Origin: Mixophyes australis
Lineage: Eukaryota; Chordata; Amphibia; Anura; Limnodynastidae
NCBI GenBank assembly: GCA_036250195.1
Contig: JAVHZZ010000003.1
Span: 89,920,918 to 89,984,917, forward strand
Reading direction: 5' to 3'
DNA: 64,000 nucleotides
Shown: positions 1 to 10,051 of the stretch, piece after piece
How positions within the stretch are numbered: the stretch's first letter is position 1
How the letters are laid out: each line of letters starts with the position of its first letter
Translations under genes and position numbers: made by a program
Notes under the pieces: model-generated
Database searches by the model: none
Told to the model about the DNA's origin: nothing
What the model saw: the letters and a program-made list of their open reading frames with translations, nothing else

Positions 1-275
1 ATGCTATTTTATCTGGGCTTAAGGCTTACCTGCACACAGCTTTTAAAGGCAAGTCTTTCCCTAGCACTAGCAGCCATGGGAGACCTGGGACTCACCTGAC
101 ACAAGTTTTTGTTTATACAATGTAAGTCCCATGACTCTTGCACCCCATTCTTTACATTAATTAATTCCAACTTGTGTCAGGTGAGTCCCAGGTCTCCCAT
201 GGCTGCTAGTGCTAGGGAAAGACTTGCCTTTAAAAGCTGTGTGCAGGTAAGCCTTAAGCCCAGATAAAATAGCAT
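1..275. repeat. Perfect foldback inverted repeat (107-bp arms)
   Basis: Bases 1-107 are the exact reverse complement of 169-275, with a 61-bp spacer. No coding potential is seen. The left arm begins at the first base of the window, so the element may extend upstream and a target-site duplication cannot be tested. The perfect match suggests a recent foldback/MITE-type insertion or a hairpin duplication. The transposon class is not recognised. Confidence 0.85.
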
Positions 276-520
276 AGCATTTGATCATGTTAGGACTGAC
301 CAGAATAGGAAGACTTTGGCGTCAGTTGGTCAGCTCAAACATATATTGCAATATGTGGAACTAACACTCCCTGTTTTAAATATAGAACAGTACTTGATAT
401 AGCATTAATTATGTGTCTGGCGAGTGCAGAGTATCCCTGTTTTCTTGTCTATACAATGTGGGCAACCCCCTCTTGCACCCCAGTCTGTACATGGTGAGTG
501 CAGAGGACCTATGTCTGTTT
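276..520. other. Non-coding spacer, nothing recognised
   Basis: AT-rich sequence between the foldback repeat and the AT microsatellite. No conserved protein, RNA or repeat end was recognised. Open frames here lack any family signature. Confidence 0.5.
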
Positions 521-522
521 TT

Positions 523-523
<1 letters not shown>

Positions 524-570
<47 letters not shown>

Positions 571-574
571 TATA
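524..574. repeat. (AT)n microsatellite
   Basis: Uninterrupted alternating AT for about 40 bases, then a short interruption and another ATATATAT stretch. It sits at the edge of a moderately GC-rich repeat (575-960) that begins with GCCTAGCGGCG. Such AT runs often mark the boundary of a dispersed repeat; the repeat itself is not identified. Confidence 0.9.
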
Positions 575-990
575 AGCCTAGCGGCGTTTGTTAGTCTGTG
601 TGTGAAAAAAACAAAACAAGCTGCAGCGCCACCTGCTGGGCGGAGTTATGTGGAAAAAACTATTTTCTCAGTAAGGGCTCATCCAATTGACCTGAAATTT
701 GGTATACTGACATTATTTGACAAAAAAAATAGAATAGTGAAGTCAGTTAACTTCCATCATCCCCCCTTCCCCCCATGGGAGGGGTAGTAAAGGGTAAATT
801 TACGAGTTGAGAGGTCAAACTCATTTTCGTGAGGTAATTTTACCTCATGAACACACATTAAAAAGGGCGCTTGCGTCGGGAAGTAACGCTCTTCCCCTGA
901 GGAGGCCTGGGCTAGGCCCAAATGCATGACAAGAACCTTTTTAAGACCTTAAGTAGCTTGATTTGGCTAGAATGAATGAGTATCATGCAC
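575..990. repeat. Possible dispersed repeat, class unknown
   Basis: GC-richer than its surroundings, with phrases such as GCGCCACCTGCTGGGCGG that look like repeat consensus rather than unique sequence. It could be the 5' part of a Helitron-like or other non-autonomous element, because it begins directly after an AT run. No terminal hairpin or Rep/helicase coding sequence is visible, so the class is left open. Confidence 0.3.
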
Positions 991-998
991 AGGTTAAC

Positions 999-1001
<3 letters not shown>

Positions 1002-1046
<45 letters not shown>

Positions 1047-1086
1047 CTATCTATATATATATATATATATATATATATAGATATAT
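1002..1086. repeat. (TA)n compound microsatellite
   Basis: Two TA runs of about 35-40 bases separated by a short GTATATCTATCTA segment. Simple-sequence DNA. The open frame of Tyr/Ile repeats reading through it is an artefact. Confidence 0.9.
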
Positions 1087-1849
1087 CTCCTCCACATGTA
1101 TTCTCCAATTTTTTTTATTGTATACATTGTAACATTCTTATGTTTGCACATTTTAGACAGGTGACAAGACTGTGATCATCGCCTAGAGGACAAGTTAAGG
1201 GACCACCACAAGGATGCTCAGGCAATAGGCTGTGGTCACCCTGCCGAATTAAACCAATGTCTGAATTAGACCTCTGTCCCCTGAAGACTATGGCATTGAC
1301 TTGTATTGATGATGAATGTGCAAGGGGTGGGCCCAATTGATAACGGACCAACCCCATCCCTTTTAGAGACTCTATCCCCCAGTGGTAAATTGTAAAGACC
1401 AATACATTGAATTCAAAAATTATTTCTTTTGGCTTGACTTAATTAGATCCCCCTCCTTCCCCATTAGCTGGCTTTAAATTTAGTATCTTCTTGTACTTAG
1501 CAGTTACCAATTGCAATGCAAATAACAAATCCTTGGCAATTATACTGCAATGTAGCCATCCTACTCTACAAGCAGACAATGGTGTTCAAGATTAATGATT
1601 ATTTTCTACCACAATCAATTTGCGATTTCAAAATGAAGCATAGTTAACAGTCCACCCAACACACATCATATATGCTGGTTGATACAGTGCTGTATAAACT
1701 TTTTACCAACTTTGGAGGCAACAATTGACCACAGTTACACACCAAATTGGGTGGCAAAAAATTGTTTTATTTTTATGAATTTATTAAGATGAAGCAAAGA
1801 CTTGTAGGTTAGTGATAAACTTTTTTTGTTTGCTTTTACTTGTTAAAGG
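1087..1849. other. Non-coding spacer, nothing recognised
   Basis: Mixed-composition sequence with no recognised repeat or gene. Frames are short and lack family motifs. Confidence 0.45.
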
Positions 1850-2140
1850 TCAAGATGCAGATCCTGATGACATTCAGGAGGATTTGGTGGAGGAGACCCT
1901 TGATGTGGAAGAGTATCAGATGGAAGAGAAACTAGTGGCTAGTTGGCAGCAGGCACTATAAGAATCAGAAACCGTACGAATCCAGTAGTGCCTCGAAAAA
2001 AACAAAACTAAGGAAATTAGCAGTACACTCACCCATATGGAGCATAACTTGGACTCTTCACTCACCACAATAACCACTACCCTGACCCGTCTCACCGACC
2101 TTATTGCCCATTATGTCACTAACAACCCTCCTGCACCAAT
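1850..2140 (+). pseudogene. Possible C-terminal relic of a Harbinger Myb-like protein
   Basis: The plus strand reads acidic residues (DADPDDIQEDLVEETLDVEE), then, after stops and a frame change, a segment resembling a C-terminal helix (HNLDSSLTTITTTLTRLTDLI). The acidic stretch plus heptad-like helix recalls the tail of Harbinger Myb-like partner proteins, as in the gene at 7435-9393. A Harbinger transposase N-terminal relic lies convergently at 4200-4570, so the two may come from one old element later invaded by an L2 LINE. The sequence is too decayed to be sure; any coiled-coil protein could leave such a trace. Confidence 0.3.
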
Positions 2141-2549
2141 GTCACATATATCTTCTCCTTCACCATTACCACAATTCCTCAGTCCTGTCCATTGTCATAA
2201 CTTCCCCAGACAAGACCCTCAGACATATGATCCTGGCCCATTGTTACCTGCTTATCAAATCCAACTTTACCATACTGACCCAATACACTTTACAGTCAAA
2301 ATGCACTCTTTTTTACCACAACCCCTTTTTGTCCCAACATTACAATTTTCTCCAACAATCCTCTTTAGTCACAACCCCTTTTAGCCAACTAAGATCTATT
2401 GTCCCACAAACTTCCACCCCCTTAGTCACCTGGGCCAACTCTGACCCCTTAGCCACCTCTGCCAACCCTGCCCCTGTAGACACCTCTACAACACCACCAT
2501 CGTCTGCTGCACCTACACTTCCATTCTCTCATCTATGCTCAGGCTTTTA

Positions 2550-4190
2550 ACCCAAAACGTGTTTTTAACACATTTAAATCTATTCTTAACCCTCCCACCC
2601 AAAACCCTCCGACTAGTATCAGTGCCCAGGATATTGCTTCCTATTTCATTCCTACTTCAAGAACCAGATTGATAAGATATGACTTTAAATGATATTATCT
2701 CCCTTGATATGAAATCAGCGCAAATCCTTCGCAGCACCCTTTGACACCTTCTCTTCATTTGATTCAACAAATAAAGAGGAAGTATCTACTCTTTTCTTAT
2801 CTTCCTACTCTACCTCCTGTCCTCTTGATCCTATATTCTCACAAATTGGTTGATCTCTTTCTCCTGTGCTTATTTCGCCTCTATCTAAAATCTGTAATCT
2901 CTCTCTACTAGTATCTTTCCATCACTATTTAAGCATGCAGTTAATACTCCTATTCTAAAAAAATAAAATTCTCACCCAAACTCTCTCTTTAATTACTGCC
3001 CCATCCTTCAGCTCCAATGCCCCTCCAAGATTCTTGAGAAAAGTGCTTACACTTGCCCCACACACTTTCTTACCGCAAACAAAGTATTGGATCCACTTCA
3101 ATCAGGCTTTCATGCTCAACATTCCACAGAGACTGCGTTGACCAGGGTTGTCAATGATTTGATCAAAGCTAACAAGAGTCATCACTCTTTTCTAATTCGC
3201 TTGGATCTCTCTGCTGCATTTGACATTGACATCTCTCCTCATACAAATGCTACAATCCCTAGGCCTTCAAGACATTGTCCTTTCCTGGTTCTCATTCTTC
3301 CTATCTAATCCCTAATTCAGTGGTAATTTCTCTGGATCCAGCTTAACTCCGCTTCCTTTATCAGTTGGAGTACCACAAAGCTCAGTCCTAGGTCCTCGGC
3401 TATTCTCTATCTACATAATTTCTCTTGGAAAACTAATAAGCACCTTTGGATTTCAGTATCATCACTATGCGGATGATACACAAATGTATCTTTCTTCTCC
3501 TGATCTCTTGCCATCTGTGTTGTTCCATGTGACTGTCCCATACTGACTGTCTTTGTGCCATTTCATCTTGGATGTCCTCTTGCCAACTCAAATTCAATCT
3601 TTCAAAAAGTTAATAATATTCCCACTTATCAACAAAAGCTTCCTGCCTGATGTTTCTATTTCTGTTGACAACATGATCATAAATCCCTCCCCGCAAGTTC
3701 ACTGCCTAGGTGTAATCCTTGACTCACAACTATTCTTTGTCCCCACATTGACTCTATATTTATATCATGTAGCATACAGCGAAAAAACATTTCCAGAATA
3801 TGTACATATCTCACACAAGACACTGAAAAAAACCTTAATTAATGCACGAATCATCTCCCACATGAAATATTGCATTCCTTATTAGTCTTCCCCAAATTAA
3901 GACTCTCACCCCTCTGATCTATTGTGCAGGCAGCAGCTAGATTGATTTTACTTGCAAATCGCTCTTCCTCTGCTAAATCACTCTGTCAGTCACTACATTG
4001 GTTGACTGCTTGTCAACAAATCCAATATAAAAGTCTTCTACTAACATACATCAACAGAACTGGACCTCTTTTCACTTGTCTCAAAATATCTCCCAACTCA
4101 ACACCTCCGTTCTGCACAAGATCTGGGTTTCTCCTCCACTCTCATTGCATACTTCCATTCCACCCAACAGGACCAAGCGGGCTATGATGG
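2550..4190 (+). pseudogene. L2-clade LINE ORF2 relic (pre-RT, RT and C-terminal region)
   Basis: The plus strand contains, in order but in several frames, a pre-RT segment (ISAQDIASYF near 2610), the fingers segment DPLQSGFHAQHSTETALT (3090), the palm start LDLSAAFD (3204), a GVPQ-type motif region near 3365, a YADDTQ-type catalytic region near 3470, and the C-terminal ARLILLANRSSSAKSLCQSLHWL (split here only for description) near 3930-4000. It matches the better preserved copy at 30155-31957 almost throughout. Numerous stops and frameshifts show it cannot make an active reverse transcriptase. The clade call rests on the FD-VDH/GVPQGS/LHWLP pattern typical of L2 and related CR1-group LINEs. 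Confidence 0.8.
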
Positions 4191-4194
4191 AAAA

Positions 4195-4575
4195 CCACCA
4201 TTTTACTGGCACAAGGAACTCCTCATCAACTGGCAGATGGATAAATTAACTGAGCGCAATAGTAAATCTCCCAGCACAACCTTCAGCACATGACTGATCT
4301 AGAACATTCCTGCAGCGACCCCCACTGTGGTTTAGAAGGACCCTGTGGCACAAAAGTGCAATACCGCCAACAGTTTGGTCAATGGCAGAATTGCTGTCAG
4401 GATGTTATACGATGTCTAGGTCACTCTGCACAATGCGCAGGGTGTCCATGATGACATGAGGTGGAAGCCGATAGCGATGAATCAACTCATCATCTGACAT
4501 CCAAAGAGGCTGACGTGTGGCCTGAAAACACGCTCCCTGGGCCACCAATGATGGACCAGTTGATGGTTTCAGATG
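4195..4575 (-). pseudogene. PIF/Harbinger transposase N-terminal relic
   Basis: On the minus strand the segment ending near 4200 reads ATRQPLWMSDDELIHRYRLP followed by VIMDTLRIVQSDLDI, then after stops SAIDQTVGGIALL and CAEGCAGRF. This matches the N-terminal region of HARBI1-type transposases, where a '-D-ELIRRYRL-' segment leads into the helix preceding the DDE domain. No catalytic region follows; the plus-strand L2 relic abuts it at about 4190. Its orientation (toward decreasing coordinates) would make it convergent with the Myb-like trace at 1850-2140. Confidence 0.55.
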
Positions 4576-4649
4576 GGGTTGATGTCTGTTGCTTTCTTAC
4601 TCTACCTTCATGGCATTATCTTTAGGACTATATCAGCATTCACCCTTCC

Positions 4650-5430
4650 TAATACACACACCTCTGTCCACATTGCCCAATCATTACTCCACTCACCTCT
4701 ATTTAACTAATTTTTTCCCTATTTAAATTCTATTGTTGTAACAACCTCACCCTGTCGCCACAAACTAATCATCTTACAATCACCTTACTATCTTTCTTTC
4801 TTTCTGCTTACATAATCCAGGCCCCCCTCACTTCTCCCATATGCATATATCTGAACTCTTTCAAAATTTGGCAAACCACAAACACTTCACCTGTCTCCCG
4901 TCTCACCCACATTCCTATAAATGTACCCTATGGAATGCATGCTCTGCTTGTAACAAACTTAACTCCATGCAAAACCTCTTCCTCTCAAACAACCTCAACC
5001 TACTTGCTATAACAGAAACATAGCATACGCAATCAGACACTGCCTTATCTGCAGTCCTTTCATGCAGTGGCCCCCATTTCACCCATAACTCAAGACCTGG
5101 AGACAGACAATGAGGTGGGGTTGAACTGCTTCTTTCCCCACATTGCACATTCACAGTTCTATCAACTATTCCATCACTCACATTCACATACTATTAGGAT
5201 TTTTAACCCATTCTCTATGTGATGTTGCTGGGACCTGTTGCCTACCTGGATCACACCAACAATTTCTTGAACAAATTCTCTGCTCCCTCACTTCTTATCT
5301 TCTGACTTCCCCACCCTCACCATGGGTGATTTCAACATCCCCATCGCTAATTCACATTCCAATGCTGCTTCAAAACAACTTTTTTCATTACCCCGACCTG
5401 CCTCATAGCAAAGGCTTTAACATCATGGAC
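4650..5430 (+). pseudogene. L2-clade LINE endonuclease (APE) domain relic
   Basis: The plus strand encodes SNNLNLLAITETW at about 4985-5025. This is the apurinic-like endonuclease motif (normally LLAITETWL) of CR1/L2 LINEs. A degraded continuation follows (SDTALSAVLSCSGPHFTH), then at about 5310-5370 a GDFNIP motif in another frame (MGDFNIPIANSHS), which is the metal-binding/catalytic motif of the domain. Stops and frameshifts separate the parts. In an intact LINE this domain precedes the RT; here it lies downstream of the RT relic at 2550-4190, so it is a second insertion or a rearranged piece. Confidence 0.7.
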
Positions 5431-5431
5431 A

Positions 5432-5678
5432 AGATTCATTAAAGGACGTAGATGGCGATTTTGCGAGTATAATCCGCACAATTACTCTGCGCATACCCAA
5501 AACTGGACCATACGCCACAGAGTGCAGCAGAGTCTAATTAATCTTTGAGCGTAAAGGACACTTACTGCAGCCGACAGGGATTGGGGCCGTGAAGGGGTAT
5601 TTGCTCGTAGTCAATGCACGGTAAGGGGGCATGTCAATCTGACACATTACTTTCTGTGTGCATGCCTTAATGAATCAG
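5432..5678. mobile_element. Candidate MITE with ATTCATTAA ends
   Basis: About 247 bp bounded by GATTCATTAAAGG on the left and CCTTAATGAATC on the right, which are inverted complements apart from one base. The interior is non-coding and GC-richer than its flanks. A related terminal pattern occurs at 12680-12924. No target-site duplication could be fixed with confidence. Confidence 0.45.
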
Positions 5679-5687
5679 TCCCCATAT

Positions 5688-5870
5688 GGGTAGATCAATT
5701 ACCTTCCACTCCAACCCTGGCCAAGCTCTTTAGTAAAGAAATATTTGGCCTCCATGGCTGTCCTCATGAAATCATTTCAGACCATTACGAAACAGTCCTG
5801 AGCAACTTTTACAATGAACCTGATGATCACAATGTGTACATCAGAATGTGTGTTAATGCTTCCTAGGTGA
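5688..5870 (+). pseudogene. Ty3/gypsy-type integrase fragment
   Basis: A single plus-strand frame reads VDQLPSTPTLAKLFSKEIFG followed by LHGCPHEIISDHYETVL. This resembles the integrase catalytic core of Ty3/gypsy elements around the second catalytic aspartate (typically '-LF-KEIFRLHGLP-EIISDRG-Q-'). The fragment is only about 60 residues, the motif after ISD is degraded, and no LTRs are seen nearby. The match is by motif recall only. Confidence 0.45.
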
Positions 5871-6328
5871 TCTCCAATAGCTATTCAAAATAACAAGTGC
5901 CTAATTGGTGTGCGTACTGATAGAGACCTGCACCTATATAGGTGCTCATAGGAGTCATAATGACCAGGAAATCTGGCAAAGTAAAATACAGGTTTGTTAC
6001 AGCAGTTTAAGTGGTATGACACCAGTCAATGTAAAATAATGTTTATTGTGTAAAATAAGTGTGAAATGAACTTGTGTGGGTGTTAAAACAGTTTCTAGAG
6101 AAACTAGTCCCTTGCATGAGGACAAACACCTTTTCTTACTAATTTAAATATTAGACTCACACATTCAACATTTTGCCTTAATGTCTTTATGTTACATCTG
6201 TGTTTTTATACATCTATTGAAATGCATGCTCGCTGCTCTGTTCCATTGTATACACATGAAGAATTTGTTCACAACATAAACATTATTGAAAGTTCAACCT
6301 TCATATGACCTCCTTGCGGAAAGATCTA
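5871..6328. other. Non-coding spacer, nothing recognised
   Basis: AT-rich sequence between the integrase fragment and the left end of Harbinger copy 1. No gene or repeat end recognised. Confidence 0.5.
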
Positions 6329-6871
6329 GGGCTAGATTTACTATCAGGCGTGTTTGTAAACCCGCCGACTTTCGGCGGGTTTGGCGGCGGTTTAGCCATC
6401 GCCGGATTTACTAAGGCTAAACCCGCCGTCCAAACGGCCAAAAATGATGTTTCCAAACCCGCCTCTGTATAAAGCGCCATGATGGTTTCAACAATGTTCT
6501 ACATACAAACAGCCGGATTTACTATTAGGGGGTTTATAATGCCGCCGGAAAACCGCCATTCAATAGACCAAAATGAAAGCGCTGCTTGTGAGCAGCGAGA
6601 TTGTTCAAACAGTGTTTGAACTATTTAGCCATTTCTAACATAAGAGAAAGAGCCATTTTGTGCAAAGTTTCCTCCTTTAGGATTGTATATGGGAAATGGG
6701 CAAACTGGCATGTAATTTGAGGTTTTTTGTTTTTTTTCCCCATCCTGTATTATTGAATCCTATTTACTGATGTAAAGGTTTACCGGTCACTCCACATGCA
6801 TTTAAAGTGCGTATGAATCTGGAATCTTTGCCTGATGTGGACGTAGTACCAATGTTTGTACTCATGTAAAC

Positions 6872-7112
6872 CAGGTTCCTAGATATATTTGGTGGGGTGC
6901 TTATGTATGCACCTGTTAAGGTGTCTGATATTATCTTGGCTTGCTGTCTGGTACATAATCTAGCTTTACATCAACTTACCCCACCGATTATTGCAGTACA
7001 CAGTGAACAAGTAGGGGCCCGTGTCCCATTTGGTGATGTGCAGAGCACACAGGGGGAGGCAGATTTGAGACCGTCTCATTACAAACTACTTTAAATGTAA
7101 GTGCATACAATA
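6872..7112 (+). pseudogene. Harbinger transposase, C-terminal remnant (copy 1)
   Basis: The plus strand reads RFLDIFGGVLMYAPVKVSDI and then ILACCLVHNLALHQ. This is the conserved C-terminal end of HARBI1-type nucleases (normally 'R--CL------L-YSPEKV--II-AC-VLHNI'). The canonical end, DRLITNYF, is visible near 7070-7095 but in a different frame, so a frameshift has occurred. Nothing upstream in 6600-6870 resembles the catalytic DDE core, which appears deleted. The remnant could not cut DNA; mobilisation would need an enzyme supplied in trans. Confidence 0.75.
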
Positions 7113-8260
7113 AAAAACATATATTGGTTTTTGATTTTATGTCAGTGCAATGGTTTTATTAATGGAATATTTTAATAAAATTGGAGCCTTTAAACAGAGG
7201 ATAGTGTGTACTGTGAATGTTGTAATTGTTAAAATCCCTGTAAAGTGACAGTTAGAGGTCAATGTGTACGTGAAATTAGTGCATTGTTTTAAAGAAAACA
7301 GTATACTCTTGTTTAATGGGAAGAAAAGAAAGAATGATATGAATGAAATATAACTGCATTTATTGCATTACAACATAATAAAAGAAAAAGTATAACGCTT
7401 ACACAACACATTCCCCAAGAATACATTTTTTGCCCTAGCGCCGTCTTTTCGCTGGCATATCACTGTGCTTAGCCCCACTCTCTACCCTCCCTCGCCCACC
7501 CCTGGTGCGAGCACCTCTCCTTGGAGGAGTGCTATGTGTGGATCTGCTCGGCGTACTAGCAGTACTGGTGGAGGCCGATGAAAAAGGGGCCGGCAAGCAG
7601 GCAATCAGTTCCTGCTGGAGTTGGCCTGCCAGCCGGATAACATTGGCATTCCCCTCACGAACAGAGGAATGCATGGCGTCCACAGACCCAGACATTTGGG
7701 CCAGCTGCACATTCGTCTGCTCCCAAGCGCTTGCCAGCCGGTTTATTGCAGCAGAGATTTGGCTAGTGGAGCGGTGTATTCGCCTCAATTGGGCCGCAAT
7801 TTGTGACATGTGTCCATGAACAATGTCTGTTGCTGCTGGAATGCACCAATAGACAGCGCCATTTCTCTGGCTGGGTCCATAGTTTCAGGTGCAGGTTGGT
7901 GGTGTGATGGTTCAGCAGGGCCAGGTGAAACTTCCTGGAGGCCAGACACAGGGGCATCCACTGTTACCAGGGTGATGGTCGTTAGATCCTCTGGCTCAGG
8001 GGACATTTCCAGGGACTCCGCCTGAGGTGGCTGGTATGAAGAGGGCCCTGTGTATGAAAAATGACGGTAAGTATATAGTATATAATATGTTTGTATATTG
8101 CATTCTGAACACTGGATAGGAAAGAATATTCTTTAGCAACTACAGATTCTTTCACAATGTTTGCATTCCTGATTTCTAGTCCTATGCTACCTGCTTACGG
8201 ATGCACTTATTATCCTTTTAATACCCATTATCATTTGGACTGTGTAGTACATGCTGGGTT

Positions 8261-8407
8261 ATTTTGACTAAACTGCATGCTATAAAAAGTGTAGATGTTG
8301 CCTATAGCAACCAATCAGATTTTAGCTGTCATTTTGTTGAATGCAATAAATAAAGTAAAGGTATATTCTGATGGGTTTCTATAGGCAACATATCAGTTTA
8401 GTAAAAT
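8261..8407. mobile_element. MITE inside intron 2 of the Myb-like gene (copy 1)
   Basis: Inverted ends ATTTTGACTAAACTG and CAGTTTAGTAAAAT enclose subterminal GTTGCCTATAGCAACCAATC and its inverted, diverged partner. The same subterminal core occurs in the MITE at 16373-16547. The identical insertion is present in Harbinger copy 2 at 63667-63813, so it entered before the two Harbinger copies separated. Confidence 0.7.
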
Positions 8408-8689
8408 GTAGGCCTAACTTCTCATTGCAAACAATAAAAAGGAAAAAAAAACAACATTGACAGCAACATTTGCACAGAAAATCAAGTAACTCCATTATTT
8501 CTCTCCTAAACAGAAATCACGCACCTGCTTGCTCGTCTGTGCCCGAATCTCTCGCTGAAGGTGGAGGTGTAGGTCTGGCACTGGGACTGAACTGCGGTCC
8601 TGGCGATTCTGGATGTATTAGAAAAAGCATACAATGTATTTCCAGAAAAAAACAATTTCCAAATATACTGTTTATTGCACAAATGTGTT

Positions 8690-8875
8690 TGCAATTTTTG
8701 TTGTTTTTTTTCTATGAGAAAAAAAAACCTTTACAAACTATTAGAGGCAAAAATACACTTTGAAAAACAAACAAAAAAAAATTTTTAAGAAAAAACGTTT
8801 GCAAAGAGAAAAGCAGTTTTAAAAAGAGAAAAGCAGTTTTAAAAAAAGAAAAAAAATATAAATACTGTTAGAGTA
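8690..8875. repeat. A/T-rich low-complexity tract in intron 1
   Basis: Dominated by poly-A runs, with a duplicated unit AGAGAAAAGCAGTTTTAAAA. Low-complexity intronic filler of the Harbinger Myb-like gene. Confidence 0.7.
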
Positions 8876-10051
8876 AAATATGCAAATAACTCACCAACTA
8901 CTTGTCCAAAAGAGGGCGAATCCGTGTCTTGGATGTTTATCCCCTCGACAATCTCTGCCGGCATTATCTGTCGCAGGTCCTCCTCGTACCTTGTGTATTT
9001 AATACGAAGAGGGGGGCCACCACCCGTGCGCCTGGTTGCCCTCTTTTCCTGGACCATCTTCTCTTTCAGCCTCCTTTTTATATCCGAAAACCGCTTGCGG
9101 CAGTGCGCCACTGTCCTCTTTAGTGGGCCCACTGCGTTCACGGCATCACAGACACGCCCCCACAATTGGTGACGCCGCCTTAGAGGAGTCCGGGCTGCCA
9201 GGTTGCCTAGTATGACCTCATAACAGGGAACAATATTGTGCACCAACACACAATTCTCATCATGTGAGAAGCGCACATTCCTCCCTGTCTTGGTCTTCCT
9301 GCCCTGACCTGTCTCCTCAACCTCTCCCTCCTCTGACCCCTCAACCTCCATCTCCCTCTCCTCAGCCTGTTCTCCCCTCCTATCTCTGGACATAATGACA
9401 AATAAATGTCAAACACACAAAACACAGAAAGACTTACAAACACAAAAGACAAACTACACTAAGTACAGACACACTCTCAACACAGTCATACACAAGTAAC
9501 ACAGACAAAGGACAAGTCAAATACCAAAAAAACAATACAGAAAATAAAAGAGAAAATAAATGTACAAAACAGAAAAATACCACAGGACTACACACACTTC
9601 AATCAGATATCGCTCCACCAATCCACCAAACTCCAACTCTCACCAACTCACAGCAAACCACTATCCTCCAAACTCCTCTCACAAAACTCCTCAAACCCCT
9701 ATCAAAGAAAAAGTGTCAGGCCAGTGGTTTATATAGGGCTTGTGATGTCAAATCTCCTGACTTTGAAAATAGCCAATAGTAACAGGCCAGGAGACAGGTG
9801 TAATTTTCAAAAAAACCGCCTTTACACAAAAGCGCCGTCATTTAAAGCAAAAGCGCCATGTTCTATTCAAAGCCGCCGGCGACTTTGAGCATTACATCCC
9901 GCCGTGACATCGCCGGCGGCTTCAAATTGAAGCTGATATGTGCCCATTATTAAATCCGGCTGTTTGCAATGCAAACCCGCCGGAAAACCGCCGCGATGCA
10001 TGGCGGCTTCAAGCCGCCATGCATCACGCCTGATAGTAAATCTAGCCCCTA

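Larger units (their letters stand above)
7435..9393 (-). pseudogene. Harbinger Myb/SANT-like gene, three exons, frameshifted (copy 1)
   Basis: In PIF/Harbinger elements a Myb-like partner helps the transposase enter the nucleus and bind the ends. Exon 1 (9393-8895) starts MSRDRRGEQAEE, has an acidic stretch, then a Myb/SANT-like domain at about residues 38-115 (RFSHDENCVLVHNIV ... QLWGRVCDAVNAVG ... CRKRFSDIKRRLKEK). A GTGAGT donor follows. Exon 2 (8599-8525) begins after CAG and ends at a GTGCGT donor. It keeps frame and encodes a Pro/Ser-rich linker (PQFSPSARPTPPPSARD). Exon 3 (8047-7435) follows an ACACAG acceptor and encodes an acidic linker and a helix (QIAAQLRRIHRS). Compared with copy 2, exon 3 lacks about 13 bases near 7810, shifting the frame before the C-terminal helix. 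The protein ends in a basic tail (MPAKRRR) in the other frame. Exon limits are by eye. Confidence 0.8.
6329..10048. mobile_element. PIF/Harbinger element, copy 1 (TSD CTA)
   Basis: The element starts GGGCTAGATTTACTATCAGG and ends with the inverted complement of that sequence, flanked by a 3-bp duplication CTA (6326-6328 and 10049-10051); 3-bp duplications are the rule for PIF/Harbinger. Long GC-rich subterminal regions rich in CGGCGGGTTT-like and GCCGCC motifs lie at both ends. Inside are two oppositely oriented genes, as in autonomous Harbingers: a transposase remnant (plus, 6872-7110) and a Myb/SANT-like gene (minus, 7435-9393). The DDE catalytic region is missing, so the copy is non-autonomous. 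A second copy of the family begins at 40346. Confidence 0.9.

Noticed and set aside
413..787. 124-codon frame through the AT microsatellite as a gene
   Set aside because: It is largely an Ile/Tyr translation of (AT)n plus repeat sequence, with no domain signature.
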